From: Burkholderia stagnalis
Lineage (GTDB): Bacteria > Pseudomonadota > Gammaproteobacteria > Burkholderiales > Burkholderiaceae
DNA: 64,000 bases
Assembly (NCBI RefSeq): GCF_902830275.1
Contig: NZ_CADESW010000009.1
Coordinates: forward strand, 186,001-250,000
Direction of reading: 5' to 3'
Below the pieces are notes generated by a model. The model had not been told where the DNA came from. It saw only the letters and a list, made by a program, of their open reading frames with translations, and made no database searches. The translations under genes and the position numbers were made by a program. Within the stretch, counting starts at the first letter, position 1, and each line of letters opens with the position of its first letter. Positions 45,706 through 53,749 of this stretch are shown here, one piece after another.

Positions 45706-47081
45706 GCACGACACTGATTCGCACGCCCCTCCTTCGCGAGGAATTCTTCGTGATCGCGCGGCTGGCGGCGACGATGGCCACGACAAGAATGCTTTCATAC
45801 GTGTCCGGGATCATAACGATGTCGATTCTCGGACATTACTCGACGGTCGGAATGGCAAGTCTCACGCTTGCCATGGCGATTCAACAGGTCATGGTGGTCG
45901 CGAGCTTCAGCGGGCTCGTGGGTACGGAGACGGAGGTGGCAAAACGTCACGGCGCGGGAGAGCACGAGCGAGCAACCGCCTTCGTCCTTTCGTCGATTCT
46001 GGTCGCGTTTGGAATGGGTTGCTTGATGTCTGCCCTGTCGGTCATCGTTTCGTGGGTGTTTGCGTCACGGCATGCAGCAGACGGGGTCGACGCCTTTTCG
46101 CCGCTGCAGACGATCGGCTACGGCATGCCGGCGTTTTGTATCTATCTATCGATTTCATTCTATTTCGAGGCGACCCAACGGCCCAGGTTCGTGTTGCTTC
46201 TCGCGATACTCGGTACGTCGGTCACCGCGCTCGCCACTTTCTGGCTCGTCCATGCCTCATCTGCCCTGGGAATCTCCAGTGAGTCGAGTGCCGCGCTGGC
46301 GCTGACGCTTTCACGCTACGTACTGGCGGCCGTGGCGCTGGCAATGGTTCTATGGATGAACCGCCGCGGTTTGTCCGCTGCGATGGGTCAGATCGGGACG
46401 TGCTTGCCGCACGACTGTCTTGCGCTGTTGAAGATTGGCGTTCCGGCGGGATTCGCTGACGCAATGACAACGGTCTCGGTATCGTCGATGACCTGGTTCG
46501 TCGGCAATCTCGGCGTCGTCGCACTGAACGCCTATCAGATTGCTTCCCAGTGGCTTGGCTTGCTGATGCTGATCGGCGCCGGCTGCGCGACGGCAGCAAC
46601 GATCCGTGCGACGCAGGCGATGGGCGCGCTGGATCGAACGCGCGCCGTGAATGCTGCGAGCGCCGGCATCATGCTTCTCCTGATGCTGGACGCCATTGCG
46701 TGGATTGCCTATCTCGCCATACCCGGACTCTGGGCGCATATCTATGGCGCGTCGCCAGAGGTAACACGCTATGCGATTCCGAACCAAAAATGGGCAACGT
46801 TGATTTTTGCAATCGAATGCCCGCTCATACTGTTGATCGGCGTCGGGCGGGCTTACCGATTGACGGTCAGGTTGCCCGTCATCAAGGCGTGCTGCTTCAT
46901 TCTGATTGCCTTGCCCGCGTGCGTCTGTGTCGTCCGATACTTTTCCGATCCGTTGCCTTATCTGCTGTCCGGTATCGCGCCAGCGGTATTGGTCGCGCTT
47001 TTGATCGTCGCATGGAACATGCGGCCGATATTTGATTCCGGGCATGCTGAAACGAAGCTGAATGCCTCTGAGACCAGGTAG
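45702..47081 (+). CDS. MATE-family multidrug/peptide exporter
   Basis: A 459-residue membrane protein with about 12 spans in two related halves; the first half has GHYSTVGMASLTLAMAIQQ and FSGLVGTETEVAKRHGAGEHERA, the second IGVPAGFADAMTTVSVSSM and NLGVVALNAYQIASQWLGL, both MATE signatures. Overlap ATGA with the preceding gene indicates coupling. It is probably the exporter of the finished peptide, driven by a cation gradient. No ABC exporter or peptidase domain is encoded in the cluster, so leader removal would need a host protease. Confidence 0.85.
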   Translation: MSTTLIRTPLLREEFFVIARLAATMATTRMLSYVSGIITMSILGHYSTVGMASLTLAMAIQQVMVVASFSGLVGTETEVAKRHGAGEHERATAFVLSSILVAFGMGCLMSALSVIVSWVFASRHAADGVDAFSPLQTIGYGMPAFCIYLSISFYFEATQRPRFVLLLAILGTSVTALATFWLVHASSALGISSESSAALALTLSRYVLAAVALAMVLWMNRRGLSAAMGQIGTCLPHDCLALLKIGVPAGFADAMTTVSVSSMTWFVGNLGVVALNAYQIASQWLGLLMLIGAGCATAATIRATQAMGALDRTRAVNAASAGIMLLLMLDAIAWIAYLAIPGLWAHIYGASPEVTRYAIPNQKWATLIFAIECPLILLIGVGRAYRLTVRLPVIKACCFILIALPACVCVVRYFSDPLPYLLSGIAPAVLVALLIVAWNMRPIFDSGHAETKLNASETR

Positions 47082-47110
47082 TCGATTTCTCAATTTCACA
47101 CGGGATAGTC

Positions 47111-47383
47111 ATGCCGACGTTGATACTTTCCGCACAACTCGCCGCATTGGCAAACGGCCAACTGCAACTGGAACGAGATGAGCAAAGCATTGATGAAATC
47201 TGTCGCGGCCTGACTGCAGCGTATCCTGCCCTGACGGCAGCCATACTGGATGCGCACGGCCGGATATCGCCCTTCGTCGGCGTGTTCGTCGACGGCGGCC
47301 AGATCGATCCTGCCGCGGATCGTCATATGGCGCTGCCGAGAACGTCGGTCGTTACGTTGATTTCCGCCGTCGCGGGAGGCTGA
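47111..47383 (+). CDS. ThiS/MoaD-like ubiquitin-fold sulfur carrier
   Basis: A 90-residue beta-grasp protein ending AVAGG, the di-glycine terminus that E1 enzymes adenylate and thiolate. GVFVDGGQIDPAADRHMALP fits the MoaD strand pattern (VNGxxxxxDxxLxDGD). It lies 30 bases after the MATE gene and only one base separates its stop from the E1 gene. It is the predicted donor of sulfide as a thiocarboxylate for the YcaO-TfuA pair. The genome will have other ThiS and MoaD proteins; a dedicated copy here is unusual. Confidence 0.8.
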   Translation: MPTLILSAQLAALANGQLQLERDEQSIDEICRGLTAAYPALTAAILDAHGRISPFVGVFVDGGQIDPAADRHMALPRTSVVTLISAVAGG

Positions 47384-47384
47384 C

Positions 47385-48557
47385 ATGTGCGACATGCTCA
47401 CGGTAGAGGAGCACAGCTTCTATTCCAGACAGATCGCCGTGCCCCAGATCGGCGAAACAGGACAATTGGCATTGAAGCGCGCCAGCGTGCTTGTAGCGGG
47501 CGCAGGTGGCCTGGGGTGTCCGATTCTGCTTTATCTCGCCGCTGCCGGCGTCGGGCGAATCGGCATCGCCGACGCCGATCTCGTCTCGCTGAGCAATCTG
47601 CACCGACAGGTCATCTATGGTGTCGCAGATTGCCGCGAAACCAAGGTCCGGACGGCGGCCGCCGCAATGCGTGCACGCAACCCGTTCGTCGAGGTCGTTG
47701 AGCATGCCGTTGCGATCGATGATGAAAACGTGTCGGACATGATTTCGGGCTATGACATCATCGTCGATGGAACGGACAATTTCGCAACCAAGTTCCTGCT
47801 TAACGACGCATGTTGGTTCTTGTCAAAACCGTTGGTATACGGATCGATCCACCGCTTCGAAGGCCAGGTCGCCGTATTCAACCACGCCGGTGCGGATGCG
47901 ACGGAGCGCGGTCCAAACTACCGGGACCTATTCCCGTCGCCGCCGCCGGCGGCCCTTGCGCCCGATTGCTCGACAGCGGGCGTGCTCGGCGTGCTGCCCG
48001 GCATTGTCGGCTGCCTGCAGGCAAACGAAGTGATCAAGTTGATTACAGGAATAGGCGAACCGCTTTCAGGGACATTGCTGCTTGTCGACGCATTGAGCGG
48101 CTCGACGAAAAGCATGAGATTGAAGAAGAATCCGAACAATCCGTTGAGCGGCACCTCTCCTTCCATTCGCAACGTACGGAGCGTGACGACATCGAGCAAC
48201 GTACCGGACATGCCGATTCGGTCGATTTCTGCGAATACCTTGATCGAATGGCACGCGCAAGGCCGGCCGCTAGTACTTGTCGATGTCAGGGAACCGGATG
48301 AACGCAAGCGCGTGTCTCTCGGAGGGGTGCACTGGCCACTGAGCGAATCGGACATCGACGTTCCCGAGATCGATGCAACACGCATAGCCGTCATGTATTG
48401 CCAGTCCGGCGCAAGAAGCAAGCGCGCGGCAGAGAAACTGATCGCACGGGGATACGCAAGAGAACACCTCGTCAGCCTGGACGGCGGCGTTACGGCCTTT
48501 CTTGACGCCGGATACAGGCCGGACGCGCTGGATGACCCGATGGGCGGCGGGCAATGA
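47385..48557 (+). CDS. ThiF/MoeB-like E1 fused to rhodanese domain
   Basis: A 390-residue protein. The E1 domain shows VLVAGAGGLGCPILLYLA (nucleotide loop), DADLVSLSNLHRQVIY, DGTDNFATKFLLND and CSTAGVLGVLPGIVG, with probable catalytic Cys195. The usual zinc Cys pairs are absent: GPNYRDLFP replaces the GPCYRCLFP of MoeB, and NPNNPLSG stands where the second CxxC should be. The C-terminal rhodanese domain (from about residue 285) has Cys339 in YCQSGARS, the persulfide carrier. It should adenylate the adjacent ThiS-like protein and convert it to a thiocarboxylate. The next gene overlaps its stop. Confidence 0.87.
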   Translation: MCDMLTVEEHSFYSRQIAVPQIGETGQLALKRASVLVAGAGGLGCPILLYLAAAGVGRIGIADADLVSLSNLHRQVIYGVADCRETKVRTAAAAMRARNPFVEVVEHAVAIDDENVSDMISGYDIIVDGTDNFATKFLLNDACWFLSKPLVYGSIHRFEGQVAVFNHAGADATERGPNYRDLFPSPPPAALAPDCSTAGVLGVLPGIVGCLQANEVIKLITGIGEPLSGTLLLVDALSGSTKSMRLKKNPNNPLSGTSPSIRNVRSVTTSSNVPDMPIRSISANTLIEWHAQGRPLVLVDVREPDERKRVSLGGVHWPLSESDIDVPEIDATRIAVMYCQSGARSKRAAEKLIARGYAREHLVSLDGGVTAFLDAGYRPDALDDPMGGGQ

Positions 48558-49765
48558 TTCGGTTGAACTCGAGTCTGAGAATGCGCTCGCTCGACGAGTC
48601 GCTGGCGCTGGTGCGCTCGGTTGCAGGCGAATACGGCATTACTCGTGTGACGAACACGACAGCCCTGGACCGGATCGGCATTCCTGTCTTTGCAAGCATC
48701 CGCCCCAATGCGGTGCCTGGTTCGCTCTGCGTGAGTGCCGGCAAAGGCCTGCTGCCGGCGGAAGCAGAGATGGGGGCATTCATGGAAGCGATCGAACTCG
48801 CATCGTGCGAGTTCGGACGATCCGGCATCGGCTTCGCGCCGGTGACGGTTGAACGAATGCTTGATGGTTATGATGCACGGGTGACGATGGCCGATTTCGC
48901 CCCCCTTCTCGGGCAGCGATTCGACAGCAATGAACTCATCGCATGTACGCCTGGAGAAGAGGTGCTGTCCGGAGAGACGGTGCTGGTCCCGTCGGAACTC
49001 GTCTTCTCCCCGTTTGACGACAATCCTTTTGCTACGAAATTCGGCAGCAGTTCGGTGGGACTCGCATCAGGAAACAATCTGCTGGAAGCGTCGGTTCATG
49101 GTCTGGCGGAGTTAATCGAGCACGATATTGCGTCCTTTGGCTTCGTACGTGACGAATCCTGCCTGGTCAGGCTGGACTCCGCTCCAATGCCGATCAAGCG
49201 GCTGCGTCAGCTCTGCGAGGATGCCGGCTTTTCGTTGTATCTACGCCATACGCCGAATGCATTCGGCCTGCCCTATTTTCGCGCGACACTGTTCGACAAC
49301 ACGGATGACGCTCCGCTGGCCGTGTGCGCCGGGTACGGCTTACATCCCATTCGGTCGATTGCGGCGGTGCGCGCCATGACAGAGGCCGCGCAGTCACGCC
49401 TCACCGCCATTCACGGCGGCCGTGACGATCTGACCAAACGCCTCGAACATTGGCCTCAAAGCGCACGCAAACAGGAGATCGAGGCAATTTCCGCCCTGAG
49501 AACCAAGGAATCCAACGCCGACAATGCCGTTGATTTCGCGAACATCGTGGATCATGAGCAGCATGTTACGTCGCTGGAAACGGCGTGGGACTATATGGTC
49601 GACGTGTTGCGGGAACGAAACCTGTCCCAAGTAGTGCGAATTTGCCTGAGCCAGGCATCGGACCCGTTCCAGGTCGTACGAATCATCGTGCCGGGCCTGG
49701 AAGCCTTCTCACCCGAACACATGCGGATAGGACGACGTCTCCATGACTACATCATGTCGTTGTAG
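48554..49765 (+). CDS. YcaO-domain ATP-dependent amide-activating enzyme
   Basis: A 403-residue YcaO protein. ATP-binding elements are visible as SAGKG (about residue 57), EAEMGAFMEAIE, GLASGNNLLEASVHGLAELIEHD (read in parts) and AVRAMTEAAQSR; the C-terminal domain ends IVPGLEAFSPEHMRIGRRLHDYI. YcaO enzymes phosphorylate a backbone amide; with TfuA beside them they form thioamides rather than azolines. No fused E1 (cyclodehydratase) is present, agreeing with a thioamidation role. ATG 48554 overlaps the preceding stop; the 3' end overlaps tfuA by 23 bases. Confidence 0.9.
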   Translation: MIRLNSSLRMRSLDESLALVRSVAGEYGITRVTNTTALDRIGIPVFASIRPNAVPGSLCVSAGKGLLPAEAEMGAFMEAIELASCEFGRSGIGFAPVTVERMLDGYDARVTMADFAPLLGQRFDSNELIACTPGEEVLSGETVLVPSELVFSPFDDNPFATKFGSSSVGLASGNNLLEASVHGLAELIEHDIASFGFVRDESCLVRLDSAPMPIKRLRQLCEDAGFSLYLRHTPNAFGLPYFRATLFDNTDDAPLAVCAGYGLHPIRSIAAVRAMTEAAQSRLTAIHGGRDDLTKRLEHWPQSARKQEIEAISALRTKESNADNAVDFANIVDHEQHVTSLETAWDYMVDVLRERNLSQVVRICLSQASDPFQVVRIIVPGLEAFSPEHMRIGRRLHDYIMSL

Positions 49766-50432
49766 TCAACTTTACATGTTTGTCGGTCCGACAGCGGTGG
49801 GCAGCGTGATAGAAACGAAATCGACTCCGGAGATAACGTTCATGCCCCCTGTCCGACGCGGCGACATCGCGAAACTTATCTCCTCCCGTCAGACTCCTGC
49901 GACCATGGCGATTGTCGACGGGACATATTTCGCCTATCCGGCAGTTGGACATATTGAAATTCGCGATGCGATACAGCGTGGATGGGAGGTCTGGGGACTA
50001 TCGTCGATGGGTGCGATTCGTGCGTTTGAAATGCGCGACCTGGGGATGAGAGGCTTCGGGACGGTGTATGAGGAATTCTTCAAGCAGATCGATTTTCAGG
50101 ATGACGAAGTAGCGCTTATTCATGGCGATGAAGCACCCTATGTTCCGTTGAGTGAACCGCTGATTCATCTTCGCCGGTGCCTCAAGAGCTTCGTTGTTCG
50201 TGGACACATAACCGAAGCCGCGGCGATCGCGATCGCCGCGGCGCTCAAGAGCGTCTGGTTTGGAAAGCGGACCATTGCCCATTTCGGCGCATTGCTCGAA
50301 TCGGTACCCGGCGGAATCAGTCTGACCTATCGCGAACTGGTTTCAGAGGTAGACGCTCATCGAGTCAAGCGAGAAGATCTCGAGCGGTTCATACGCGAAA
50401 GCCCCTGGATGTGCCAAGGCCAGCCCTCTTGA
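49743..50432 (+). CDS. tfuA: TfuA-like thioamidation partner
   Basis: A 229-residue TfuA protein. The core region contains MAIVDGTYFAYPAVGHIEIRDAI, WGLSSMGAIRAFEMRDLGMRGFGTVYEEF (in parts) with the invariant SSMGA, and HGDEAPYVPLSEPLIHLR. ATG 49743 lies inside ycaO (23-base overlap); ATG 49776 (MFVGPTAVG) is an alternative start. TfuA has been shown to release sulfide from thiocarboxylated ThiS and to help YcaO. The presence of both the carrier and its E1 in this operon fits that mechanism. Last gene of the cluster. Confidence 0.87.
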   Translation: MTTSCRCSQLYMFVGPTAVGSVIETKSTPEITFMPPVRRGDIAKLISSRQTPATMAIVDGTYFAYPAVGHIEIRDAIQRGWEVWGLSSMGAIRAFEMRDLGMRGFGTVYEEFFKQIDFQDDEVALIHGDEAPYVPLSEPLIHLRRCLKSFVVRGHITEAAAIAIAAALKSVWFGKRTIAHFGALLESVPGGISLTYRELVSEVDAHRVKREDLERFIRESPWMCQGQPS

Positions 50433-50638
50433 AAGTGTCCGCCGTGCGGCAACCCCTACACCATGACTGCTACGCCGGGCCGGTGACGCGACCATTTCAA
50501 GCGTCGCGCGCTCGGTCAGACCAGGGCCGCTGCTCCGGCACCGCGTGAAGGAGATCAGCTTCGAGGCCGTTGCCGGCGCGAGAATGTGCGAGTTGTCCTA
50601 CGCCTTGTCCAGCGCCGTCGCTTCGACGTTTTCCGCCG

Positions 50639-51313
50639 TTATTTCCCGGCGCCGTTCGACGACTTCCCATACACGATGTAACGGGCGGTCTCCATGAATT
50701 TCGCGTCGAGCGCCGGCGCATGCCGCCCGACGCCGGCCTGAAAGGCCAACCCGTCGGCCATCGAGATCAGCAGCGTGGCGACGTGCTCGCTGTCGGCCTC
50801 ACTGTGTTCCGGATTGACGGTACGCACGAGTTGCGCGAGTTCGCGCGTGAGCGTCGCATACCAATCGTCGACCAGCCGGCGGCACTCTTCGTCGATCGCC
50901 GCGAACGAGAAGAAGTGCGCCCACAACGCCCTGTACTGGGCATCCTTCGCGTCGCGCAGCGCCCGTTCCATGAGCGCGTCGAGCATCTCGCGCGGCGACG
51001 CGTCGCTTTCCAGCGCGCGCGTCAGGTCGTTCAGATACATCCCGATGGCCGGCTCGATCACCGCCCGCAACACGGCCAGCCGCGTCGGGAAGTAGTACTG
51101 GAGATTGCTGACGCTGATCCCCGCCGCAGCGGCGACCGCGCGCTGCGAGAAATCGAGGGCGCCGCCTTCGAGCAGGAGTTTTCGCGCGACGCGGACGATC
51201 TTGTTGCGCGTGCGCAGGCCCTGGGCTCGCAAGCCGTCGGTACCCTCTGCCGCGGGCGCTGCGCTCGACGTGCGCCGTTTCCTGCTGTTGCGCTGCTCAA
51301 TTGGCACTGTCAT
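50639..51313 (-). CDS. TetR-family transcriptional regulator
   Basis: A 224-residue repressor. The HTH is at about residues 35-80 (NKIVRVARKLLLEGGALDFSQRAVAAAAGISVSNLQYYFPTRLAVL in parts), followed by an all-helical ligand domain. The N-terminal 30 residues are charged and probably disordered. It converges with tfuA and is downstream of the amine-oxidising genes on the same strand, so it may regulate either. A long palindrome lies 38 bases before its start. ATG 51313 is the first start with suitable context. Confidence 0.87.
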   Translation of the reverse strand: MTVPIEQRNSRKRRTSSAAPAAEGTDGLRAQGLRTRNKIVRVARKLLLEGGALDFSQRAVAAAAGISVSNLQYYFPTRLAVLRAVIEPAIGMYLNDLTRALESDASPREMLDALMERALRDAKDAQYRALWAHFFSFAAIDEECRRLVDDWYATLTRELAQLVRTVNPEHSEADSEHVATLLISMADGLAFQAGVGRHAPALDAKFMETARYIVYGKSSNGAGK

Positions 51314-51350
51314 CGCTTTCCGTCATCGTGTAGGCGCTACGGCCTCATGG

Positions 51351-51390
51351 TAGTCATCGCACCGGCGCTTCGCCGAAGCGCCGATGACTA
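51351..51390. promoter_or_regulatory. Long palindrome upstream of tetR
   Basis: TAGTCATC (51351-51358) pairs with GATGACTA (51383-51390), and GGCGCTTC (51364-51371) pairs with GAAGCGCC (51375-51382) around a 3-base loop; a 5-base bulge sits on one side. Sixteen paired bases. It could be a terminator for the FAD-oxidase transcript or an operator for the TetR protein. Confidence 0.5.
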
Positions 51391-51445
51391 TACCCGATGC
51401 CTCACGCATTTTCCAACAAACCCCTTACACCCGGCCGGCGTGCCC

Positions 51446-51518
51446 GGGCGCGTACCCGGGCGCGTGATTGGGCGCGTGATTGGGCGCGTGATTGGCCTGC
51501 GTGATTGGCCTGCGTTGG
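51446..51518. repeat. 12-bp tandem repeats after the FAD oxidoreductase gene
   Basis: Units of GGGCGCGTGATT recur at 51446 (variant), 51458, 51470 and 51482, and continue as degenerate copies GGCCTGCGTGATT and GGCCTGCGTTGG to 51518. They lie in the non-coding gap between tetR and the oxidoreductase stop. Confidence 0.75.
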
Positions 51519-51570
51519 ACGCGCCGGGCGGACGCGCCGGGCGCCGGCCCGCAGCACGCTCGCGATCGCG

Positions 51571-52914
51571 TCATCCGCGGCGCGCAGCCGCGTCGCGCAC
51601 CTTGCGGTTCACCCGGCCGTCGAGCATGTTCGCCACGCCCAGCACCCCGTTGATCGCGCACCATCGCAACGGCTCGGGCAGCGTCGCAGGCGTCTTGTGG
51701 CGCAATGCCGCGAGCAGCGGATGCTCGGCGCCCCGGATCCGCTCGGCCAGCAGTTCCCCGACCAGCGACTGGGTCGCGACGCCATGCCCGGAACACCCGG
51801 CGGTGTAGAGGATGTTTCCGTGTGCGCCGGTTTCGCCCACTACCGGCAACGCATCGCCGGCCAGGCTGATATAGCCGCTCCAGCACGCGCGCACCGCCAC
51901 GCTGCCCAGTTCGGGAAAACGGGCGCCGAGCGTATCCTCGAGCGCGCGATACGCGTCGTTGTCGGGCACGTTCGGCGTCTGCGAACCGTAGACGTAGTGG
52001 ATCCGCTTCGTCGTCAGCACGAGCGTGTTGCGCACCGTCAGGCGATGGCTTTCCATCGTCAGGTGCGAGGTCACGATGCCTTCGCGCCCCGGCCAGCCGA
52101 GCGCCGCCAGTTGGGCCGCGGACAGCGGCTCGGTCTCGAGCGCGGACACCCGCATCGGCATCACCTTGTCGCCCAGCAGGCCGAGCTGCGGCGTATACGC
52201 GTTGGTGGCGAACACGAGGAACGGCGCGCTCGCGCTGCCCCGCGCGGTGTGTGCCTTGACGACCGCGCCTTCGGTATACGACAGCAGCGGGGAATGCTCG
52301 TAGATCTTCACGCCCGCGCGCAGCGCCGCGCGCCGCAGCCCCATCACGTACTTGCCGGGGTTGAGCGTGCCGCCGTGCGGCATGTGGAAGCCGAACAGGA
52401 ACGCCGGCGGGATGCCGCGCGCGCGCATCGCGGCGTGATCGAGGAACGTCGCCGGCGAACCGAGTTCGAGGCCGGTCGCCATGCTCGCGCGCAGCCGCTT
52501 CTCCTGCGACGCATGCACGCCGGCGCGGATAATGCCCGTCGCCAGGTAGTCGCACTCGATCCCGTATTCGCCGAGCTTGCGTTCGACGTAGGTGACCCCT
52601 TCGTCGTAGAAGCGGACGATCTGCTTCGCCCGCTCGCGTCCCACGCGCTTGACGAACAGCTCGTATTCGAGCCCCTGCCCGCCGGCAAGGTAACCCGCGT
52701 TGCGCCCGCTCGCGCCGAAGCCCGCGAACTCGCGTTCGAGGACGACCACGCGCGCGCCGCGCGCGGCAAGCTCCAGCGCGGTGGACAGGCCCGCGAAGCC
52801 GGCGCCGACGACGATCGCGTCCGCGTTGACCTCGCCGTCGAGCGGCGGCTGCGGATCGTCCGGCGCTTCCACCCATCCGCCGAGCGGGCGGTACGTTTCC
52901 GGCACTGCACTCAT
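51571..52914 (-). CDS. FAD-dependent amine oxidoreductase (PuuB/DAO-like)
   Basis: A 447-residue flavoprotein starting at ATG 52914. The dinucleotide motif VVGAGFAGLSTALELA lies near residue 36, followed by GRNAGYLAGGQG and later CWSGYISLAGDALPVVGE and GCSGHGVATQSLVGE, characteristic of the D-amino-acid oxidase/PuuB group. It resembles gamma-glutamylputrescine oxidase in length and motifs. Probably oxidises a secondary amine or amino acid in the cytosol. Separated from the cytochrome gene by about 150 bases. Substrate unknown. Confidence 0.83.
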   Translation of the reverse strand: MSAVPETYRPLGGWVEAPDDPQPPLDGEVNADAIVVGAGFAGLSTALELAARGARVVVLEREFAGFGASGRNAGYLAGGQGLEYELFVKRVGRERAKQIVRFYDEGVTYVERKLGEYGIECDYLATGIIRAGVHASQEKRLRASMATGLELGSPATFLDHAAMRARGIPPAFLFGFHMPHGGTLNPGKYVMGLRRAALRAGVKIYEHSPLLSYTEGAVVKAHTARGSASAPFLVFATNAYTPQLGLLGDKVMPMRVSALETEPLSAAQLAALGWPGREGIVTSHLTMESHRLTVRNTLVLTTKRIHYVYGSQTPNVPDNDAYRALEDTLGARFPELGSVAVRACWSGYISLAGDALPVVGETGAHGNILYTAGCSGHGVATQSLVGELLAERIRGAEHPLLAALRHKTPATLPEPLRWCAINGVLGVANMLDGRVNRKVRDAAARRG

Positions 52915-53068
52915 TCTGATGCCCTCCTTCGGGCGAACCCGGAGCGCGGCCGCGCCCGCGGCCGTCGGCGCTCCGGTCGCCATTGCCCCGGCCGCGCGTC
53001 GCGCGCGGCCATGTCCTCCCCGGCGTCCGTATCTTGGCGAACGCGCGCCGGGGGCCTCGGAATTGCCC

Positions 53069-53749
53069 CTAGCGGGCCGCGACGTCACCCTGCCCGGGCG
53101 ACACGCTGGCCAGGTAGTGCGCCACGGCCCGGATGTCGTCGTCCGACAGCGTCGCGGCCACGCCATTCATCGCGCCGGCCGGATCCTTGCGTTCGCCCGT
53201 CTTGAACGTGGCGAGCTGGGTCGCGAGGTAAATCTCCCCCTGGCCCGCAAGGCGCGGCGCCTGATCCCTGCCCATCAGCGTCGCGCCGTGACACGCCTGG
53301 CAGCTCCTCGCCTCGACCAGCGCGTTGCCCCGCTTCGCGAGCGCCGCGTCGGCCGCGACGGCCTCGTTCCGGGTCGGGGTCTGCCGCGCAAAATAAGCGG
53401 CCAGCGTCTTGATCTGCCCGTCGTCGAGATCCCTCGCCAGCGGCCCCATGGTCGCGTTGTGGCGCGCGTCGGCGGCGAACGCGCGCAGCTGGGCCGCGAG
53501 ATACGGCTCGGGCTGGCCGGACAGCGCCGGATACCATGCATTGAGCGACTGGCCGCGTGCGCCGTGACAGAAGAAGCAGGTCTCCTGCGGCCGCGGCCAC
53601 GGGCCGCCGTTGGCCTGCTCCGCTGCGCCGATCTGGCTCATCGCCTTTTCGAAACGCATGCCGTCCAGGATGTCGCGCCCGTGGAGCACGCCCGCGCCGG
53701 CCAATCCCATGATGGCAACGACAGCGCCAATGATCATTGCGCGCTTCAT
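53069..53749 (-). CDS. Diheme cytochrome c (c4-like, periplasmic)
   Basis: A 226-residue protein with a signal anchor (AMIIGAVVAIMGLAGAGVL) and two CxxCH motifs, CFFCH near residue 58 and CQACH near residue 150, each followed by a methionine ligand region. The layout is cytochrome c4-like. It lies one base from the stop of the amine oxidase gene, so the two are probably cotranscribed, and it may accept electrons from the exported amine oxidase. Start ATG 53749. Confidence 0.88.
   Translation of the reverse strand: MKRAMIIGAVVAIMGLAGAGVLHGRDILDGMRFEKAMSQIGAAEQANGGPWPRPQETCFFCHGARGQSLNAWYPALSGQPEPYLAAQLRAFAADARHNATMGPLARDLDDGQIKTLAAYFARQTPTRNEAVAADAALAKRGNALVEARSCQACHGATLMGRDQAPRLAGQGEIYLATQLATFKTGERKDPAGAMNGVAATLSDDDIRAVAHYLASVSPGQGDVAAR

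Larger units (their letters stand above)
41488..50432 (+). other. RiPP biosynthetic gene cluster (YcaO-TfuA, ThiS-E1, B12-rSAM, HExxH)
   Basis: Nine genes on one strand with overlaps or short gaps and visibly lower GC than the flanks. In order: PqqD-like, precursor, B12 radical SAM, HExxH, MATE exporter, ThiS-like, E1-rhodanese, YcaO, TfuA. Taken together they code for a thioamidated and otherwise tailored peptide with its own sulfur supply. No regulator or leader protease is inside the cluster; TetR at 50639 on the opposite strand is nearest. The product is not recognised. Confidence 0.8.

Noticed and set aside
41138-50640. Integrative element or prophage carrying the peptide cluster
   Set aside because: No integrase, transposase, tRNA or direct repeats were found at the edges; only the composition differs.
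51446-51518. Origin iterons or att site
   Set aside because: Only a few 12-bp copies in a GC-rich gap, with no replication or integrase gene nearby.
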